Below, piece by piece: positions 35,789-45,497 of a DNA stretch of 64,000 nt (position 1 is its first letter; each line of letters opens with the position of its first letter). Below the pieces are notes generated by a model that was not told the origin of the DNA, did no database searches, and worked only from the letters and a program-made list of their open reading frames with translations. The DNA lies in NCBI GenBank assembly GCA_944382845.1, contig CALWNN010000015.1, positions 1-64,000 of the forward strand, in the 5' to 3' direction. This DNA comes from an uncultured Clostridia bacterium. Lineage in GTDB: Bacteria; Bacillota; Clostridia; Oscillospirales; Ruminococcaceae. The position numbers and the translations under genes were made by a program.

Positions 35789-38191
35789 ATGAATCTATCA
35801 ATGAAATGGCTTGCTGATTATATTGATTGCAGTGATATTCCTGTAAAGAATTTTTGTTATGATATAACAATGAGCGGCTCTAAGGTTGAACGTTATGATG
35901 CTGAGGGTGCTGAGATTTCTAAGGTGGTTGTTGGAAAACTTCTTTCTGTAGTTGCTCATGAAAATTCAGACCATCTTGTTGTCTGTATGGTAGACGTTGG
36001 AGAGGATAAACCTATACAGATCGTTACCGGCGCATCAAACGTTGAAGCAGGACAATATGTTCCTGTAGCTCTTGACGGTTCAACTCTTCCCGGCGGGGTC
36101 AAGATAAAAAAAGGAAAACTCCGAGGTGTTGAATCAAATGGTATGCTTTGTTCTTTGGGTGAACTGGGACTTACCGTACACGATTTTCCTTATGCCATAG
36201 AAAACGGAATTTTCATATTGGGCGACGACTGCGACCTTACTCTTGGGAAAGACATTAAGGAAGCCATCGGACTTAATGATATAACTGTTGAATTTGAAAT
36301 AACTTCCAACAGACCTGACTGTATGTCTGTTATTGGTCTTGCAAGAGAAGCTCACGCTACATTTAATCGTCCTCTTAATGTTAAAGCTCCGGAATTCACA
36401 GGCACTGACGGCGATATTAACAAGATAATGTCAGTAAGGATAGATAATCCTAAGCTTTGCCAGAGATATATGGCAGCAGTTGTTAAAAACGTTAAAATAG
36501 AACCTTCTCCAAGATGGATTAGAGAAAGACTTCGTGCCTGCGGTGTAAGACCTATCAATAATTTTGTTGATATTACAAACTATGTTATGCTTGAATACGG
36601 TCACCCAATGCATGCTTTTGACCTGAGATACGTAAATGGTTCTTCAATCATTGTTAGAAACGCAAAAAATGGTGAAAAGATAACAACTCTTGACGGAATT
36701 GAAAGAACTCTAAGCGAAGAAATGCTTGTTATTGCTGACGCTGATAAGCCTGTTGCAGTTGCAGGAGTTATGGGCGGCGAGTATAGCGGAATTATGGACG
36801 ATACAACTACTGTTGTATTTGAAGCTGCCTGCTTTGACGGCGCAAGCGTAAGAACAACAGCAAAAAAACTTGGAATGAGAACTGACGCATCTTCAAGATA
36901 TGAAAAAGGTCTTGATCCTAACTGCACTCCGGAAGCTTTGATGAGAGCTTGTCAGCTTGTTGAACAGCTTGGGGCAGGGGAAGTTATTAAGACCTATATC
37001 GACTGCGATCATTGTGACAAGAGCCACAGAGAAGTTGAATTTGATTCAAAGTGGATTAACGACTTTCTTGGAACAGATATTCCCGAAGCCGATATGATCA
37101 AGTATCTTGAAAGCCTTGATTTTAAGATTGAAAACGGTAAGGTTATCGCTCCGTATTTCAGAATAGATATAGAATGCAAGGCTGATATTGCTGAAGAAGT
37201 TGCAAGAATATACGGTTATAACAATATTCCTTCAACAATTATAAAGGGGATTGCCAAGGCTCAAAGGACTCCCAAGCAGAAGTTTGAAAGAGAGATCACA
37301 AACACAATGCTTGCTCTTGGTGTAAATGAAATTACAACTTACAGCTTCATTTCACCTAAGTACTTTGACAAGATAAATCTTCCTAATGATAGTAAACTAA
37401 GAAACGCAGTAAAGATAAAAAATCCTCTCGGAGAAGATACTTCAATAATGAGAACTTCAATTCTTCCTTCAATGTGTGAAGTTCTTGCAAGAAACTATAA
37501 CTATAGAAACCAGTCTGTTGCTTTCTTTGAACTGGGAAATGAATACCTTCCTGTTGAAGGAGAGATTCTTCCTGCTGAGCCTTCAAGGCTTGCTGTGGGA
37601 ATGTACGGAAATGAATACGATTTTTATTACCTTAAAGGAACTATAGAAGAACTTCTCGATAGAATAGGCTTGTCCGATTATGATATAGAGGCTGCAAATG
37701 CTGACTGCGGAATAGATGAGTTTTTTGCATTCCATCCCGGACGCTGTGCGGTTATCCTGAAAAACGGAAAGGCTTTGGGCATTTTGGGAGAGCTTCACCC
37801 GGATGTTCTCAAAAATTATGACATCGGCATAAGAGTATACGCCGCAAAACTTCTTGTTCCTGAAATTATTGAGCTTTCGAGTTCCGAAAAGGTTTATAAG
37901 CCACTTCCCAAGTACCCTGCAATTACAAGGGATATTTCTGTTGTGTGCGATGAAAGCCTTCCTGCTGCCTCTCTTGAAAAGGCAATTTCAAAGGCTGTGG
38001 GAAAAATTCTTGAGAGCGTTACACTTTTTGACGTTTATCAGGGTAAACAGATCGAAAGCGGAAAGAAGTCTGTTTCATATTCTATTGTTATGCGTTCTCA
38101 TGAGGGAACGCTTACCGATGAGCAAGCTGATAACGCTATGAAAAAGGCTCTTAAAGCCATTACTGAACTTGGCGCTGAGCTAAGAGCATAA
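35789..38191 (+). CDS. pheT: Phenylalanyl-tRNA synthetase beta subunit
   Basis: An 800-residue PheT of full length. It has an N-terminal OB-fold tRNA-binding domain (VVGKLLSVVAHENSDHLVVC, about residues 45-64), the B3/B4 editing region, the B5 domain, the catalytic-like core, and a C-terminal ferredoxin-fold anticodon-binding domain (KYPAITRDISVVCDE, with the final segment from residue ~705). The start follows ACGGAGG. It is 53 nt after the inserted membrane-protein gene. Confidence 0.98.
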   Translation: MNLSMKWLADYIDCSDIPVKNFCYDITMSGSKVERYDAEGAEISKVVVGKLLSVVAHENSDHLVVCMVDVGEDKPIQIVTGASNVEAGQYVPVALDGSTLPGGVKIKKGKLRGVESNGMLCSLGELGLTVHDFPYAIENGIFILGDDCDLTLGKDIKEAIGLNDITVEFEITSNRPDCMSVIGLAREAHATFNRPLNVKAPEFTGTDGDINKIMSVRIDNPKLCQRYMAAVVKNVKIEPSPRWIRERLRACGVRPINNFVDITNYVMLEYGHPMHAFDLRYVNGSSIIVRNAKNGEKITTLDGIERTLSEEMLVIADADKPVAVAGVMGGEYSGIMDDTTTVVFEAACFDGASVRTTAKKLGMRTDASSRYEKGLDPNCTPEALMRACQLVEQLGAGEVIKTYIDCDHCDKSHREVEFDSKWINDFLGTDIPEADMIKYLESLDFKIENGKVIAPYFRIDIECKADIAEEVARIYGYNNIPSTIIKGIAKAQRTPKQKFEREITNTMLALGVNEITTYSFISPKYFDKINLPNDSKLRNAVKIKNPLGEDTSIMRTSILPSMCEVLARNYNYRNQSVAFFELGNEYLPVEGEILPAEPSRLAVGMYGNEYDFYYLKGTIEELLDRIGLSDYDIEAANADCGIDEFFAFHPGRCAVILKNGKALGILGELHPDVLKNYDIGIRVYAAKLLVPEIIELSSSEKVYKPLPKYPAITRDISVVCDESLPAASLEKAISKAVGKILESVTLFDVYQGKQIESGKKSVSYSIVMRSHEGTLTDEQADNAMKKALKAITELGAELRA

Positions 38192-38201
38192 CGACTGATT
38201 G

Positions 38202-38231
38202 ACCGGGCAGAATTTTCTGCTCGGTTTTTTT
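38202..38231 (+). terminator. Terminator after pheT
   Basis: ACCGGGCAGA and TCTGCTCGGT form a 10-bp stem with one G-T pair, followed by TTTTTTTG, 10 nt after the pheT stop. Confidence 0.93.
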
Positions 38232-38293
38232 GTTGAAATATACAGTTTTTTTAAATTTATTTGTTGAAAGTTTATGAAATTTCAGCCGACCTC

Positions 38294-38322
38294 TTGTTAT
38301 TTTTTAAGTTTTGGAATATAAT
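38294..38322 (+). promoter_or_regulatory. Predicted sigma-A promoter of ireB
   Basis: TTGTTA and TATAAT are spaced by 17 bp, 35 nt before the ireB start codon. Confidence 0.75.
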
Positions 38323-38357
38323 AAAATGGTAGGATATTTAGTTAGGAGGTTTTATTA

Positions 38358-38606
38358 ATGCATGATCAGACAATGACCTTTTCTGTAAAGGACGATAAAG
38401 AAAAAGAAATGAAAAAAACACTTATGGTTATTTATGAGGCGCTGAGAGAAAAAGGCTATAATCCTATAAATCAGATCGTAGGTTATATTCTTTCCGAGGA
38501 TCCAACCTACATAACCACATACAATAACGCCAGAAGCTTAATAAGACACATTGACCGTGATGAACTTCTTCAGGCGCTTGTCAAGTCGTATATTGAGGGC
38601 AGGTAA
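38358..38606 (+). CDS. ireB: IreB family regulatory phosphoprotein
   Basis: An 82-residue protein matching the IreB/UPF0297 family throughout: TMTFSVKDDKEKEMKKTL at the start, GYNPINQIVGYILSEDPTYI, then NARSLIRHIDRDEL. In Enterococcus IreB is phosphorylated by the PASTA kinase IreK and affects cephalosporin resistance. The N-terminal Thr cluster (TMTF) corresponds to the phosphorylated region. The usual neighbours alaS and ruvX are not present here. The ribosome site is AGGAGG. Confidence 0.95.
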   Translation: MHDQTMTFSVKDDKEKEMKKTLMVIYEALREKGYNPINQIVGYILSEDPTYITTYNNARSLIRHIDRDELLQALVKSYIEGR

Positions 38607-38692
38607 GTAAGATTTACAAAGGTGTCGGCTTTTATTCTTCATTTTTCGGAAAGATAGTTTATGAGTAAACCTGATATGATAGGGGAATATTT

Positions 38693-39244
38693 ATGCTTAT
38701 AAACGATATATGGTTTGAACTCAGGGATGGCAGGAAAGCTTTGCTTACAAGTCCTGAAGAAAAGTATGTTGACAGCACTCTTGATTTTCTTCGCATATCG
38801 GCTGGGGAAACTGATTTTATTACGCGATATCCTGAGGAATTTGATGAGTTCACAAGGGAAGGAGAAAAGGAACTTTTCTATCAAATGAACGCTTCAAATA
38901 ATGATGTGATGATACTTTGTATCGTTGACGGAAAAGTTGCCGGAAATTGCTCAATCCAATTTAAAACTTCTCTTAAAACAAAACATCGTGCAAGCATTGG
39001 TATTGCACTTCTTAAGGAGTTTTGGAACTTAGGTATAGGAACTGAAATGTTTAAGGAAATGATAAGGCTTGCAAAGGACAGAGAGAACATCACCCAGATA
39101 GAGCTTGAGTTTGTTGAGGGAAACACCCGTGCAAGGGCGCTTTATGAGAAAATGGGTTTTCGTATAGCAGGTGTTCTTCCAAATGCGATCCGCTTAAAAG
39201 ACGGAACACTACTTAATGAGTACGTAATGACACTGGAGATATAA
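38693..39244 (+). CDS. GNAT-family N-acetyltransferase
   Basis: A 183-residue acetyltransferase with the GNAT core: strands through VMILCIVDGKVAGNCSIQF, the acetyl-CoA loop region IALLKEFWNLGIGTEMFKEM, and the C-terminal EGNTRARALYEKMGFRIAG. It is similar in layout to RimJ/RimL and spermidine/spermine-type acetyltransferases; the substrate cannot be assigned. The start follows AGGGGAAT. It is 86 nt downstream of ireB and may share its promoter. Confidence 0.9.
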   Translation: MLINDIWFELRDGRKALLTSPEEKYVDSTLDFLRISAGETDFITRYPEEFDEFTREGEKELFYQMNASNNDVMILCIVDGKVAGNCSIQFKTSLKTKHRASIGIALLKEFWNLGIGTEMFKEMIRLAKDRENITQIELEFVEGNTRARALYEKMGFRIAGVLPNAIRLKDGTLLNEYVMTLEI

Positions 39245-39281
39245 AGCTGATTCTCTCAAAAACTCAAAAACATTAACTTTA

Positions 39282-39309
39282 ATGCCGGGCTTAATCACCC
39301 GGCATATTT
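39282..39309 (+). terminator. Hairpin after the GNAT gene, possible terminator
   Basis: ATGCCGGG and CCCGGCAT form a perfect 8-bp stem with an 8-nt loop, followed by ATTTAATAAA. The weak T-tract lowers confidence. Confidence 0.6.
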
Positions 39310-39329
39310 AATAAAAGAAGGAGCTTTTT

Positions 39330-39815
39330 ATGTTCAAAATAATGTTTGTATGCCATGGCAATATTTGTCGCTCACCAATGGCTGAATATATAATGAAAGA
39401 TCTTGTTGAAAAAGAAAACCTTTCGACGGATTTTTGTATTTGCTCAAGGGCAACAAGCACAGAGGAGATAGGAAATCCTGTTTACCCTTCAGCAAAGGCG
39501 GAACTTGAACGCCACGGGATATTCTGTGACAACCAAAAAAGAGCCGCACAGGTAAAATCAGACGACTATAAAAAATATGATATGATTCTTGTGATGGATT
39601 GCCATAATCTTAGAAATATTTCATATATTTTTCCTGATGATAAAGATAAAAAAATACATAAGCTTCTTGAATTTGCAGGATGCGGCGATGACATTGCCGA
39701 CCCTTGGTATACTGAACGATTTGATATAGCCTTTAATGATATATATAAAGGTTGCACGGCTCTTCTTGAAAAGCTTAAAAAAGATGGAATTATTAAAGAT
39801 CGTGAAAAGCTTTAG
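39330..39815 (+). CDS. Low-molecular-weight protein-tyrosine phosphatase
   Basis: A 161-residue LMW-PTP with the P-loop CHGNICRS near residue 8 (CX5R, nucleophilic Cys) and the general acid Asp in the segment ADPWYTERFD near residue 125. The family removes phosphate from tyrosine in proteins, often opposing a bacterial tyrosine kinase of exopolysaccharide systems; related proteins are arsenate reductases. No kinase is present nearby. The start follows GAAGGAGC. A two-way terminator separates it from the convergent GH35 gene. Confidence 0.93.
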   Translation: MFKIMFVCHGNICRSPMAEYIMKDLVEKENLSTDFCICSRATSTEEIGNPVYPSAKAELERHGIFCDNQKRAAQVKSDDYKKYDMILVMDCHNLRNISYIFPDDKDKKIHKLLEFAGCGDDIADPWYTERFDIAFNDIYKGCTALLEKLKKDGIIKDREKL

Positions 39816-39832
39816 GCTGACTTTGAACAATT

Positions 39833-39856
39833 AAAAAACTCCCACCTTGTAAGATG
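39833..39856. terminator. Bidirectional terminator between phosphatase and GH35 genes
   Basis: AAAAAACTCCCA and TGGGAGTTTTTT form the stem, with an inner CTT/AAG helix. T-runs on both strands serve both converging transcripts. Confidence 0.9.
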
Positions 39857-39867
39857 GGAGTTTTTTG

Positions 39868-41610
39868 CTATCCGAGATCGGGTTTATCGCAAAGAGTTAT
39901 GCTATCCGATGCCTTTCCTTCTGTTTCAAATATTACTATAGTATTTGTTCCTTTTTTGAGAAGCGGAGCGGGAAGGTAGAGCCTTTTCTGGGGCCCTATA
40001 TCCCAAAAACGTCCAAGATTAAAGCCGTTTATAAATGCACAACCTTTTGCAAAACCTGTGGTATCGAGAAATGTGTCACAAGGTTCCTCTACTTCAATAT
40101 CAAACTTGTAAAATGCAGGAACATTGTCCTTGAAGCCTGAACTGAAATCAATATTTTTCACTTGATCTACTTCAAGAGAAATTGGGAAAATATCGAATCC
40201 ATATTGCCTGTGGTCGTTTATTTTAACACCGCCTGAAATACCTTTTCGCTGATTTTCAAGTCCGGTTCCGAAGTTTTCTCTGCCAATGTTTTCACAAAGC
40301 AGATCTAATCTTCCGCCTGAAATCTCTCTTTCTATCTCAAACTTTTCACAGATGCTTTCCGCAAAAGCAGTACATATGAATTTATTGTCAAGATAAATAT
40401 TTACCCTGTCCGCAGCGCCTTCAAGGCGTATTTCTTTTACTGTTTCATTTTCTTTTATTGCTGTACGGTATAAAACGTAACCGTAATTCTGATCTATTTC
40501 TTCCATAGTAAGTGGATAAATCGACTTTACAGGTTTTGTTATCTTTTCAAGAACAGAAAACAGGTCGGTCTTGGCGCAGCAGTTTATTTTACCATAAGAT
40601 TTACGCTTAATAGTTGTAGACAAAGTGATGTCCATTGGTGTGTTGTATTTTGATATGATTTTTTTGAACAGCTCATATTTAGGAGTGATTTGTCCGTCCT
40701 CGGTCAGTGGAGCGTCGTAGTCGTATGAAGTAACATCAGCGGTTTTGTTTCCGCTGTTTCTTCCACTCATAAAGCCGAAATTTGTTCCTCCCTCAAACAT
40801 ATAGAAATTAACGCTTCCGAGCTTGAGAAGCTCCTCCAGCTCAGCCCCCGCCTTTTCAGGAGCAGTTGTGTGATGTTCATCACCCCATGCGTCAAACCAT
40901 CCGTTCCAGAATTCCATGCACATAAGCGGCTTATCTTCTCCGATAAATTTTTTCATCTGACCAAACTGCCATGCCGCTGATGAACCGAAATTTGCTGTTG
41001 GAAGCGCTCCGTTAACAATCCCCGATTTGAAGATTCCTTCGCTCCACGGTCCGTCGGAAGTAACAAATGGAACTGTAATGCCAAGTTCTCTCATTGTATC
41101 TCGGAGAAATTCAAGATAAGCGGTATCATTTCCGTAATAACCGTACTCGTTTTCTATTTGTATAAGGATAATTTTGCCGCCCTTGTCTATCTGGTATTTA
41201 CTTAGCTTTGGAATCAACACGCTATAGTAATCCTTGACTGCCTTCAAATACGGTTCATAACTACATCTGAGTTTCATATTCTTGTCCTTTAATAGCCAGC
41301 CGGGAAGTCCGCCGAACTCCCACTCAGAGCAGATATAAGGTGAGGGACGAAGAATTATGTAAAGCCCAAGATTCTGCGCAAGTCTGATAAATCTCTCAAT
41401 GTCGTGCCTGCCTTCCCAGAGAAACTCTCCCTTTTGGGGTTCGTGAAAATTCCATGGAATATAGGTTTCAACAGTGTTACAGCCCATATTTACAAGCTTT
41501 TCAAGTCTGTCTTGCCAGTATTCAGGAACAATTCTGAAGTAGTGTATGGATCCTGAAATTATTTTAAACGGGTTGCCGTCAAGAAAAAATTCATTTCTGA
41601 TTTCAAACAT
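39868..41610 (-). CDS. GH35 beta-galactosidase
   Basis: A 580-residue glycoside hydrolase of family 35. The N-terminal TIM barrel begins FKIISGSIHYFRI, with the acid/base Glu in LIQIENEYGYYG (near residue 151) and the nucleophile Glu in CMEFWNGWFDAWG (near 231). C-terminal beta-sandwich domains follow (FINGFNLGRFWDIGPQ). It cleaves terminal beta-galactosyl residues. There is no signal peptide, so it should act in the cytoplasm on imported oligosaccharides. It begins 20 nt after the second transglutaminase gene and is probably the last gene of that operon, an unusual association. Confidence 0.95.
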   Translation of the reverse strand: MFEIRNEFFLDGNPFKIISGSIHYFRIVPEYWQDRLEKLVNMGCNTVETYIPWNFHEPQKGEFLWEGRHDIERFIRLAQNLGLYIILRPSPYICSEWEFGGLPGWLLKDKNMKLRCSYEPYLKAVKDYYSVLIPKLSKYQIDKGGKIILIQIENEYGYYGNDTAYLEFLRDTMRELGITVPFVTSDGPWSEGIFKSGIVNGALPTANFGSSAAWQFGQMKKFIGEDKPLMCMEFWNGWFDAWGDEHHTTAPEKAGAELEELLKLGSVNFYMFEGGTNFGFMSGRNSGNKTADVTSYDYDAPLTEDGQITPKYELFKKIISKYNTPMDITLSTTIKRKSYGKINCCAKTDLFSVLEKITKPVKSIYPLTMEEIDQNYGYVLYRTAIKENETVKEIRLEGAADRVNIYLDNKFICTAFAESICEKFEIEREISGGRLDLLCENIGRENFGTGLENQRKGISGGVKINDHRQYGFDIFPISLEVDQVKNIDFSSGFKDNVPAFYKFDIEVEEPCDTFLDTTGFAKGCAFINGFNLGRFWDIGPQKRLYLPAPLLKKGTNTIVIFETEGKASDSITLCDKPDLG

Positions 41611-41630
41611 AAGTTTCGCTCCTTTATTAT

Positions 41631-44285
41631 TTAATAATAGAACCTGATATATTTTAAAATAAACTTCTTTAAAGTTGAGCTGTTATCCCAAACAAAGCTT
41701 TGAAGTATCTTAAGGATATCTAAACATAATCTATAGTTTTCCTCAATTATCTTGTTACTGCTCATGTCCGCTTCAACCGCTGTCGTTGCAAGAAATTTAA
41801 AATCTGAAATAATATTTTCAAGTCCGTGTTTTGAAAGCTCATCAGCTATTGCTTCACTAAGATCAAGGTCTGTAACATTTATTTCCGTGTTGATGCCGAT
41901 GAATTTCAGAAGTTCAACATACCTGCGGTAAATCGCTATGACAGCCTTGTTTCTGTCCTCGTCTGCGATTGATTTCAAATATCTATCCACAGATTTTCTT
42001 CGATAGGTAAGCCAGCAGAGTATAATAACAAGTACCGCCACGGTAACAAGTATTAAAATTATCGTTATTTTGATAATTTTGCTGTAATCCACACTGTTAT
42101 CCGAGTTGCCTGTGTCACTTTCACCCGAAATGTCAGGTGATGTAACAGGGGATGTGGTCTGCTCAGGCTCAGTAGTTACAGGTGCAATCGTGGTTGTGCT
42201 CGTGGTATTGGCAGTTGTTGTAATAGCAGTTGTTGTCTGTTCAGGTGGTTCGTCAGGATTTTGCAGGTTTAAGTTGGGATTTTCACCGCCCGAAAATCCG
42301 GGGGTAAATTCAAGAGGAACCCAGCCTGTGCCGTCAATGTATACTTCGCACCATGCGTGTGCAGATCTGTCGGTTACTTCTACATAATTATCGCTGTTAA
42401 ATTCGTCGGGAGTTACAATAAATCCTTCTACATATCTTGCGGGAAAGCCAAAAGATCTCATCAAAAGAGTTCCTGCGCTTGCAAAATAAGTACAGGATGC
42501 CGAATCCATTTCTTCAAGAAAATACTTTACAAAATCCTCACCGGAAGGAGTTCTTCCCGGAGCAATATTGTATGTATAATTATCTTGGAAATAGTGATTA
42601 ATTGCGTTTGCAACAATATTAATATTAGGTATTATGCCATCAATGTAGTCTATAGTTGCATCGTCAGTATTAATAATATCATATCCGTTTGCTAAAGCTT
42701 GTCCGTAAAAATATTCTCCAAGGTAATCATAGTTGCTTATTATTTCATTGTAAGCCGTACTTATAAGTTCGGGATTATAGTCCGTGTAATGATTATTTGC
42801 AAAGTTTAAATACCATCTGTAATTGTTGCTTATGCTTGTTGAATCGTAAATAGGTATCTGGGAAACATTATAATAGATGCTGCTTATATTGTTGTTTAGG
42901 AAATTTACGGAATAATTATTTTCGTTTGTATATGCATAGGAATCATAATAGAAATTAACTCCTTTAATAGTGAGATAATCTGAATTGTAAGGCGCATAGG
43001 CATATTTCGGCGCATCGACATTTTCAATCTCCATTACGGAATTGATATTTATAATTACACCATTTTCCATATATTCCGAAGAATTATAATTGATGTTCAA
43101 AACAGGGTTATCAAGCTCACTGAAAGCCCGGTCGTCATAGTCTGATTCATCTGTCTGAAGCCATGTGTTATCCGTATAAACGCTTCCCACATATCCTTTA
43201 AGGTAAATGTTGTTTTTAATTTGTGAGGAGGATCTGACTTTAAGAACAACTTTACCGGTATAGTCCACACCGTCTCTTTCGCCAAGTCTGGGAGGAGTGC
43301 CGGGCAGTGAGTTTCCTCGCGACGTCAGACCCAGACTGTATGCAAAATTATTAAGAGAACCGGGAATATCGTCAAAGGAAAAGTTTTCAACAGCATATTT
43401 TATATTGCTTCTTAATTGGTCTATGCTGCCCGGACGTGAATGAAATAAAGATGAATAAACAAAAACAAATATAAACAATAAAGAGCATATAGCGGTCGTA
43501 ACTGGGATAGTTTTTCCGGCGGCGTTTGAAGCAAGCTTCTTAGATGAAATATAGAACTTGCTGCTTTTCTTTTTAAGCCGATAATCTGAGTTTACCTTTG
43601 TTTTTATAAAGTTCATGGAAGCTATCTGCATTACGAAAACACATACCCAGCCTGTAATAAGAATAATAAAAATAAGCGTCGGAGGTTCTATTCCCCAGTA
43701 TAGAATAAGTTCGGCAAAGGGAAATGTGCAAAGAAAAACGATTATTAAATTTACACTGTAAAAGCATGAATAGCTTAGTGCCGGAACAATAAGAGTAGCA
43801 ATTTCACACATTGCAGCCGTCTTTAAAGCATAGATTTCAGTATATAAAAGCTCATCAGGTACGGCAAAAATCTCTCCAAGATTTATAAATTCAGTGTAAT
43901 CATTGATAATACTGCAAAATCCGAATTTAACTTTTGGAGTAAAAATTATAAATAAAATAAAAAGAAGTATTAAAGCTATCTTTCCGAATTTGCCTGCTTT
44001 AGAGTTAAAGGAACAGGAAACGGCTGTGACAAAAGCTGTATAAAGAAACAGAACAAAATAATTTATGTCAGTATCAATGCCTGCGGAAAAAACCGCCAGT
44101 GAAGAAAATGAAAGAGCAAATACAAGCAAAGCTCTTGAAATACTGCTTAATGCAGATGGGCTATGAGTGTCGGAAGAAATTATTTTGTTATAAATGGTTA
44201 TGCCGTTTTCACATAGTCCCGATATCTGTTTTTCTGACTTTTTAATTTTAATTGTAAACATCCTTTCGATTGCCTGTTCGTTCAA
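41631..44285 (-). CDS. Membrane transglutaminase-like protein (copy 2, TgpA type)
   Basis: An 884-residue protein with a multi-pass N-terminal membrane part (residues ~45-280), a large extracytoplasmic region rich in Asn and Tyr, and a transglutaminase core with SASCTYFASAGTLLMRSFG (Cys near 597) and SAHAWCEVYIDGTGW (His near 643). A Thr-rich linker follows at about 675-735 (TTTAITTTANTTSTTTIA), then a membrane segment near 740-760 and a cytoplasmic tail. Compared with copy 1 it is 152 residues longer, mainly through this linker and the extracytoplasmic region. It lies 6 nt after the DUF58 gene. Confidence 0.9.
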   Translation of the reverse strand: MNEQAIERMFTIKIKKSEKQISGLCENGITIYNKIISSDTHSPSALSSISRALLVFALSFSSLAVFSAGIDTDINYFVLFLYTAFVTAVSCSFNSKAGKFGKIALILLFILFIIFTPKVKFGFCSIINDYTEFINLGEIFAVPDELLYTEIYALKTAAMCEIATLIVPALSYSCFYSVNLIIVFLCTFPFAELILYWGIEPPTLIFIILITGWVCVFVMQIASMNFIKTKVNSDYRLKKKSSKFYISSKKLASNAAGKTIPVTTAICSLLFIFVFVYSSLFHSRPGSIDQLRSNIKYAVENFSFDDIPGSLNNFAYSLGLTSRGNSLPGTPPRLGERDGVDYTGKVVLKVRSSSQIKNNIYLKGYVGSVYTDNTWLQTDESDYDDRAFSELDNPVLNINYNSSEYMENGVIININSVMEIENVDAPKYAYAPYNSDYLTIKGVNFYYDSYAYTNENNYSVNFLNNNISSIYYNVSQIPIYDSTSISNNYRWYLNFANNHYTDYNPELISTAYNEIISNYDYLGEYFYGQALANGYDIINTDDATIDYIDGIIPNINIVANAINHYFQDNYTYNIAPGRTPSGEDFVKYFLEEMDSASCTYFASAGTLLMRSFGFPARYVEGFIVTPDEFNSDNYVEVTDRSAHAWCEVYIDGTGWVPLEFTPGFSGGENPNLNLQNPDEPPEQTTTAITTTANTTSTTTIAPVTTEPEQTTSPVTSPDISGESDTGNSDNSVDYSKIIKITIILILVTVAVLVIILCWLTYRRKSVDRYLKSIADEDRNKAVIAIYRRYVELLKFIGINTEINVTDLDLSEAIADELSKHGLENIISDFKFLATTAVEADMSSNKIIEENYRLCLDILKILQSFVWDNSSTLKKFILKYIRFYY

Positions 44286-44291
44286 TGTGAA

Positions 44292-45497
44292 TCAAATATC
44301 AATGTAACCTACAGATTTCTGAATATTGTCAGGATCTATTTTTATTATATCAAAGTAATTATCGTGAGATATGTCTATAATCTCATTGCCTTCGTTCTTA
44401 CAACAGAAAAGTGTGACATAGCAGTTTGAAAAATATTCATCTACAGAAAATGAAGAAGGATCTCCGTCAGCTTTGAAATATAATATTCTGCTCATTGGAG
44501 AAATTGAATTTTCATAAACAAAGCTTTCTGTAAAAGAAAAATTTTCATCTGCCTTAGTTGTAAAAATCATTTCAAAAAAAGTAGCATACAAATCTTCAAC
44601 GTCCTCAATTTTGACTGCTTTGTAGCCTGTATCATCATTTGATTTGAAAATTATTTTGTGAGAAAGATCATTCTCGCAAAGAAAGTATGAAAGAGAAAAA
44701 ATAACATCTAAAACAGCATCGTTTCTTTTTATTTCTTCTTTAGAGGCGTGATCTGTCAAGGAATTGTAATAGAATATGTAAACTGAGCTGCTTACAGGAA
44801 GAGAGTAATCTTTGACGTAAATGCTGTCAAGCTTTGCAGTAAGCTTCCAGTGTATTTTATTAAGCTTGTCCCCCGGGTTATAATCGTGCATATCATATAT
44901 TTCAGAAGGATCGTCGCCGCTTTGCGTTTTTGAATAGAAATCGCTTTCATAATCAACGCTCTTTACAGATGATATTTCGGCATCAAGGTCAATTATTTCA
45001 GGAACTATCCCTACCTGACACTGATACTTGCTTGATAGTAGCAGCTTGTTTGGTATTTTGCAGGAAAAAATCCCAAGAAGGTCGTATACTCTGACCTTTT
45101 TTATTTTTACGCAAATAATTCCGCAGTATTCGGACGATAAGCTGAGTTTCAGCTGAAAATCCGAATGACCCGATGCAGAGGTGTTAATATCAAATGTTTT
45201 TACCGAGTTTATCTGACTGTTATAATATTCTAAAGTTATTCTGACAACCGAAAATGGAAAAACAGATCTATTTGATATAGAAATTATAACAGGAAATTTG
45301 TTGTTTTTCCTTCCGTCGGCAGTTGAGTTTACGGAAATGCGAAGCTTTTTTCTGGATAAAATCATACTTAGCATTGAAAACACAGGAAGTATTATTACAA
45401 ATAAAAACAAATAAAAGGATATGTCGCCTCTGTATAAAATATAAAATAATCCCGAGCCAACAAGAAGAATTATATAGAATATAATTATTGAGATCAT
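44292..45497 (-). CDS. DUF58 domain protein (copy 2)
   Basis: A 401-residue paralogue of the protein at 15165-16331. It has two N-terminal membrane segments (residues ~3-48) and the DUF58 signature NPGDKLNKIHWKLTAKLDSI. The start ATG overlaps the moxR stop by 4 nt (ATGA), implying translational coupling. Sequence similarity to copy 1 is limited outside the signature, so the two operons are old duplicates or independent members. Confidence 0.9.
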   Translation of the reverse strand: MISIIIFYIILLVGSGLFYILYRGDISFYLFLFVIILPVFSMLSMILSRKKLRISVNSTADGRKNNKFPVIISISNRSVFPFSVVRITLEYYNSQINSVKTFDINTSASGHSDFQLKLSLSSEYCGIICVKIKKVRVYDLLGIFSCKIPNKLLLSSKYQCQVGIVPEIIDLDAEISSVKSVDYESDFYSKTQSGDDPSEIYDMHDYNPGDKLNKIHWKLTAKLDSIYVKDYSLPVSSSVYIFYYNSLTDHASKEEIKRNDAVLDVIFSLSYFLCENDLSHKIIFKSNDDTGYKAVKIEDVEDLYATFFEMIFTTKADENFSFTESFVYENSISPMSRILYFKADGDPSSFSVDEYFSNCYVTLFCCKNEGNEIIDISHDNYFDIIKIDPDNIQKSVGYIDI

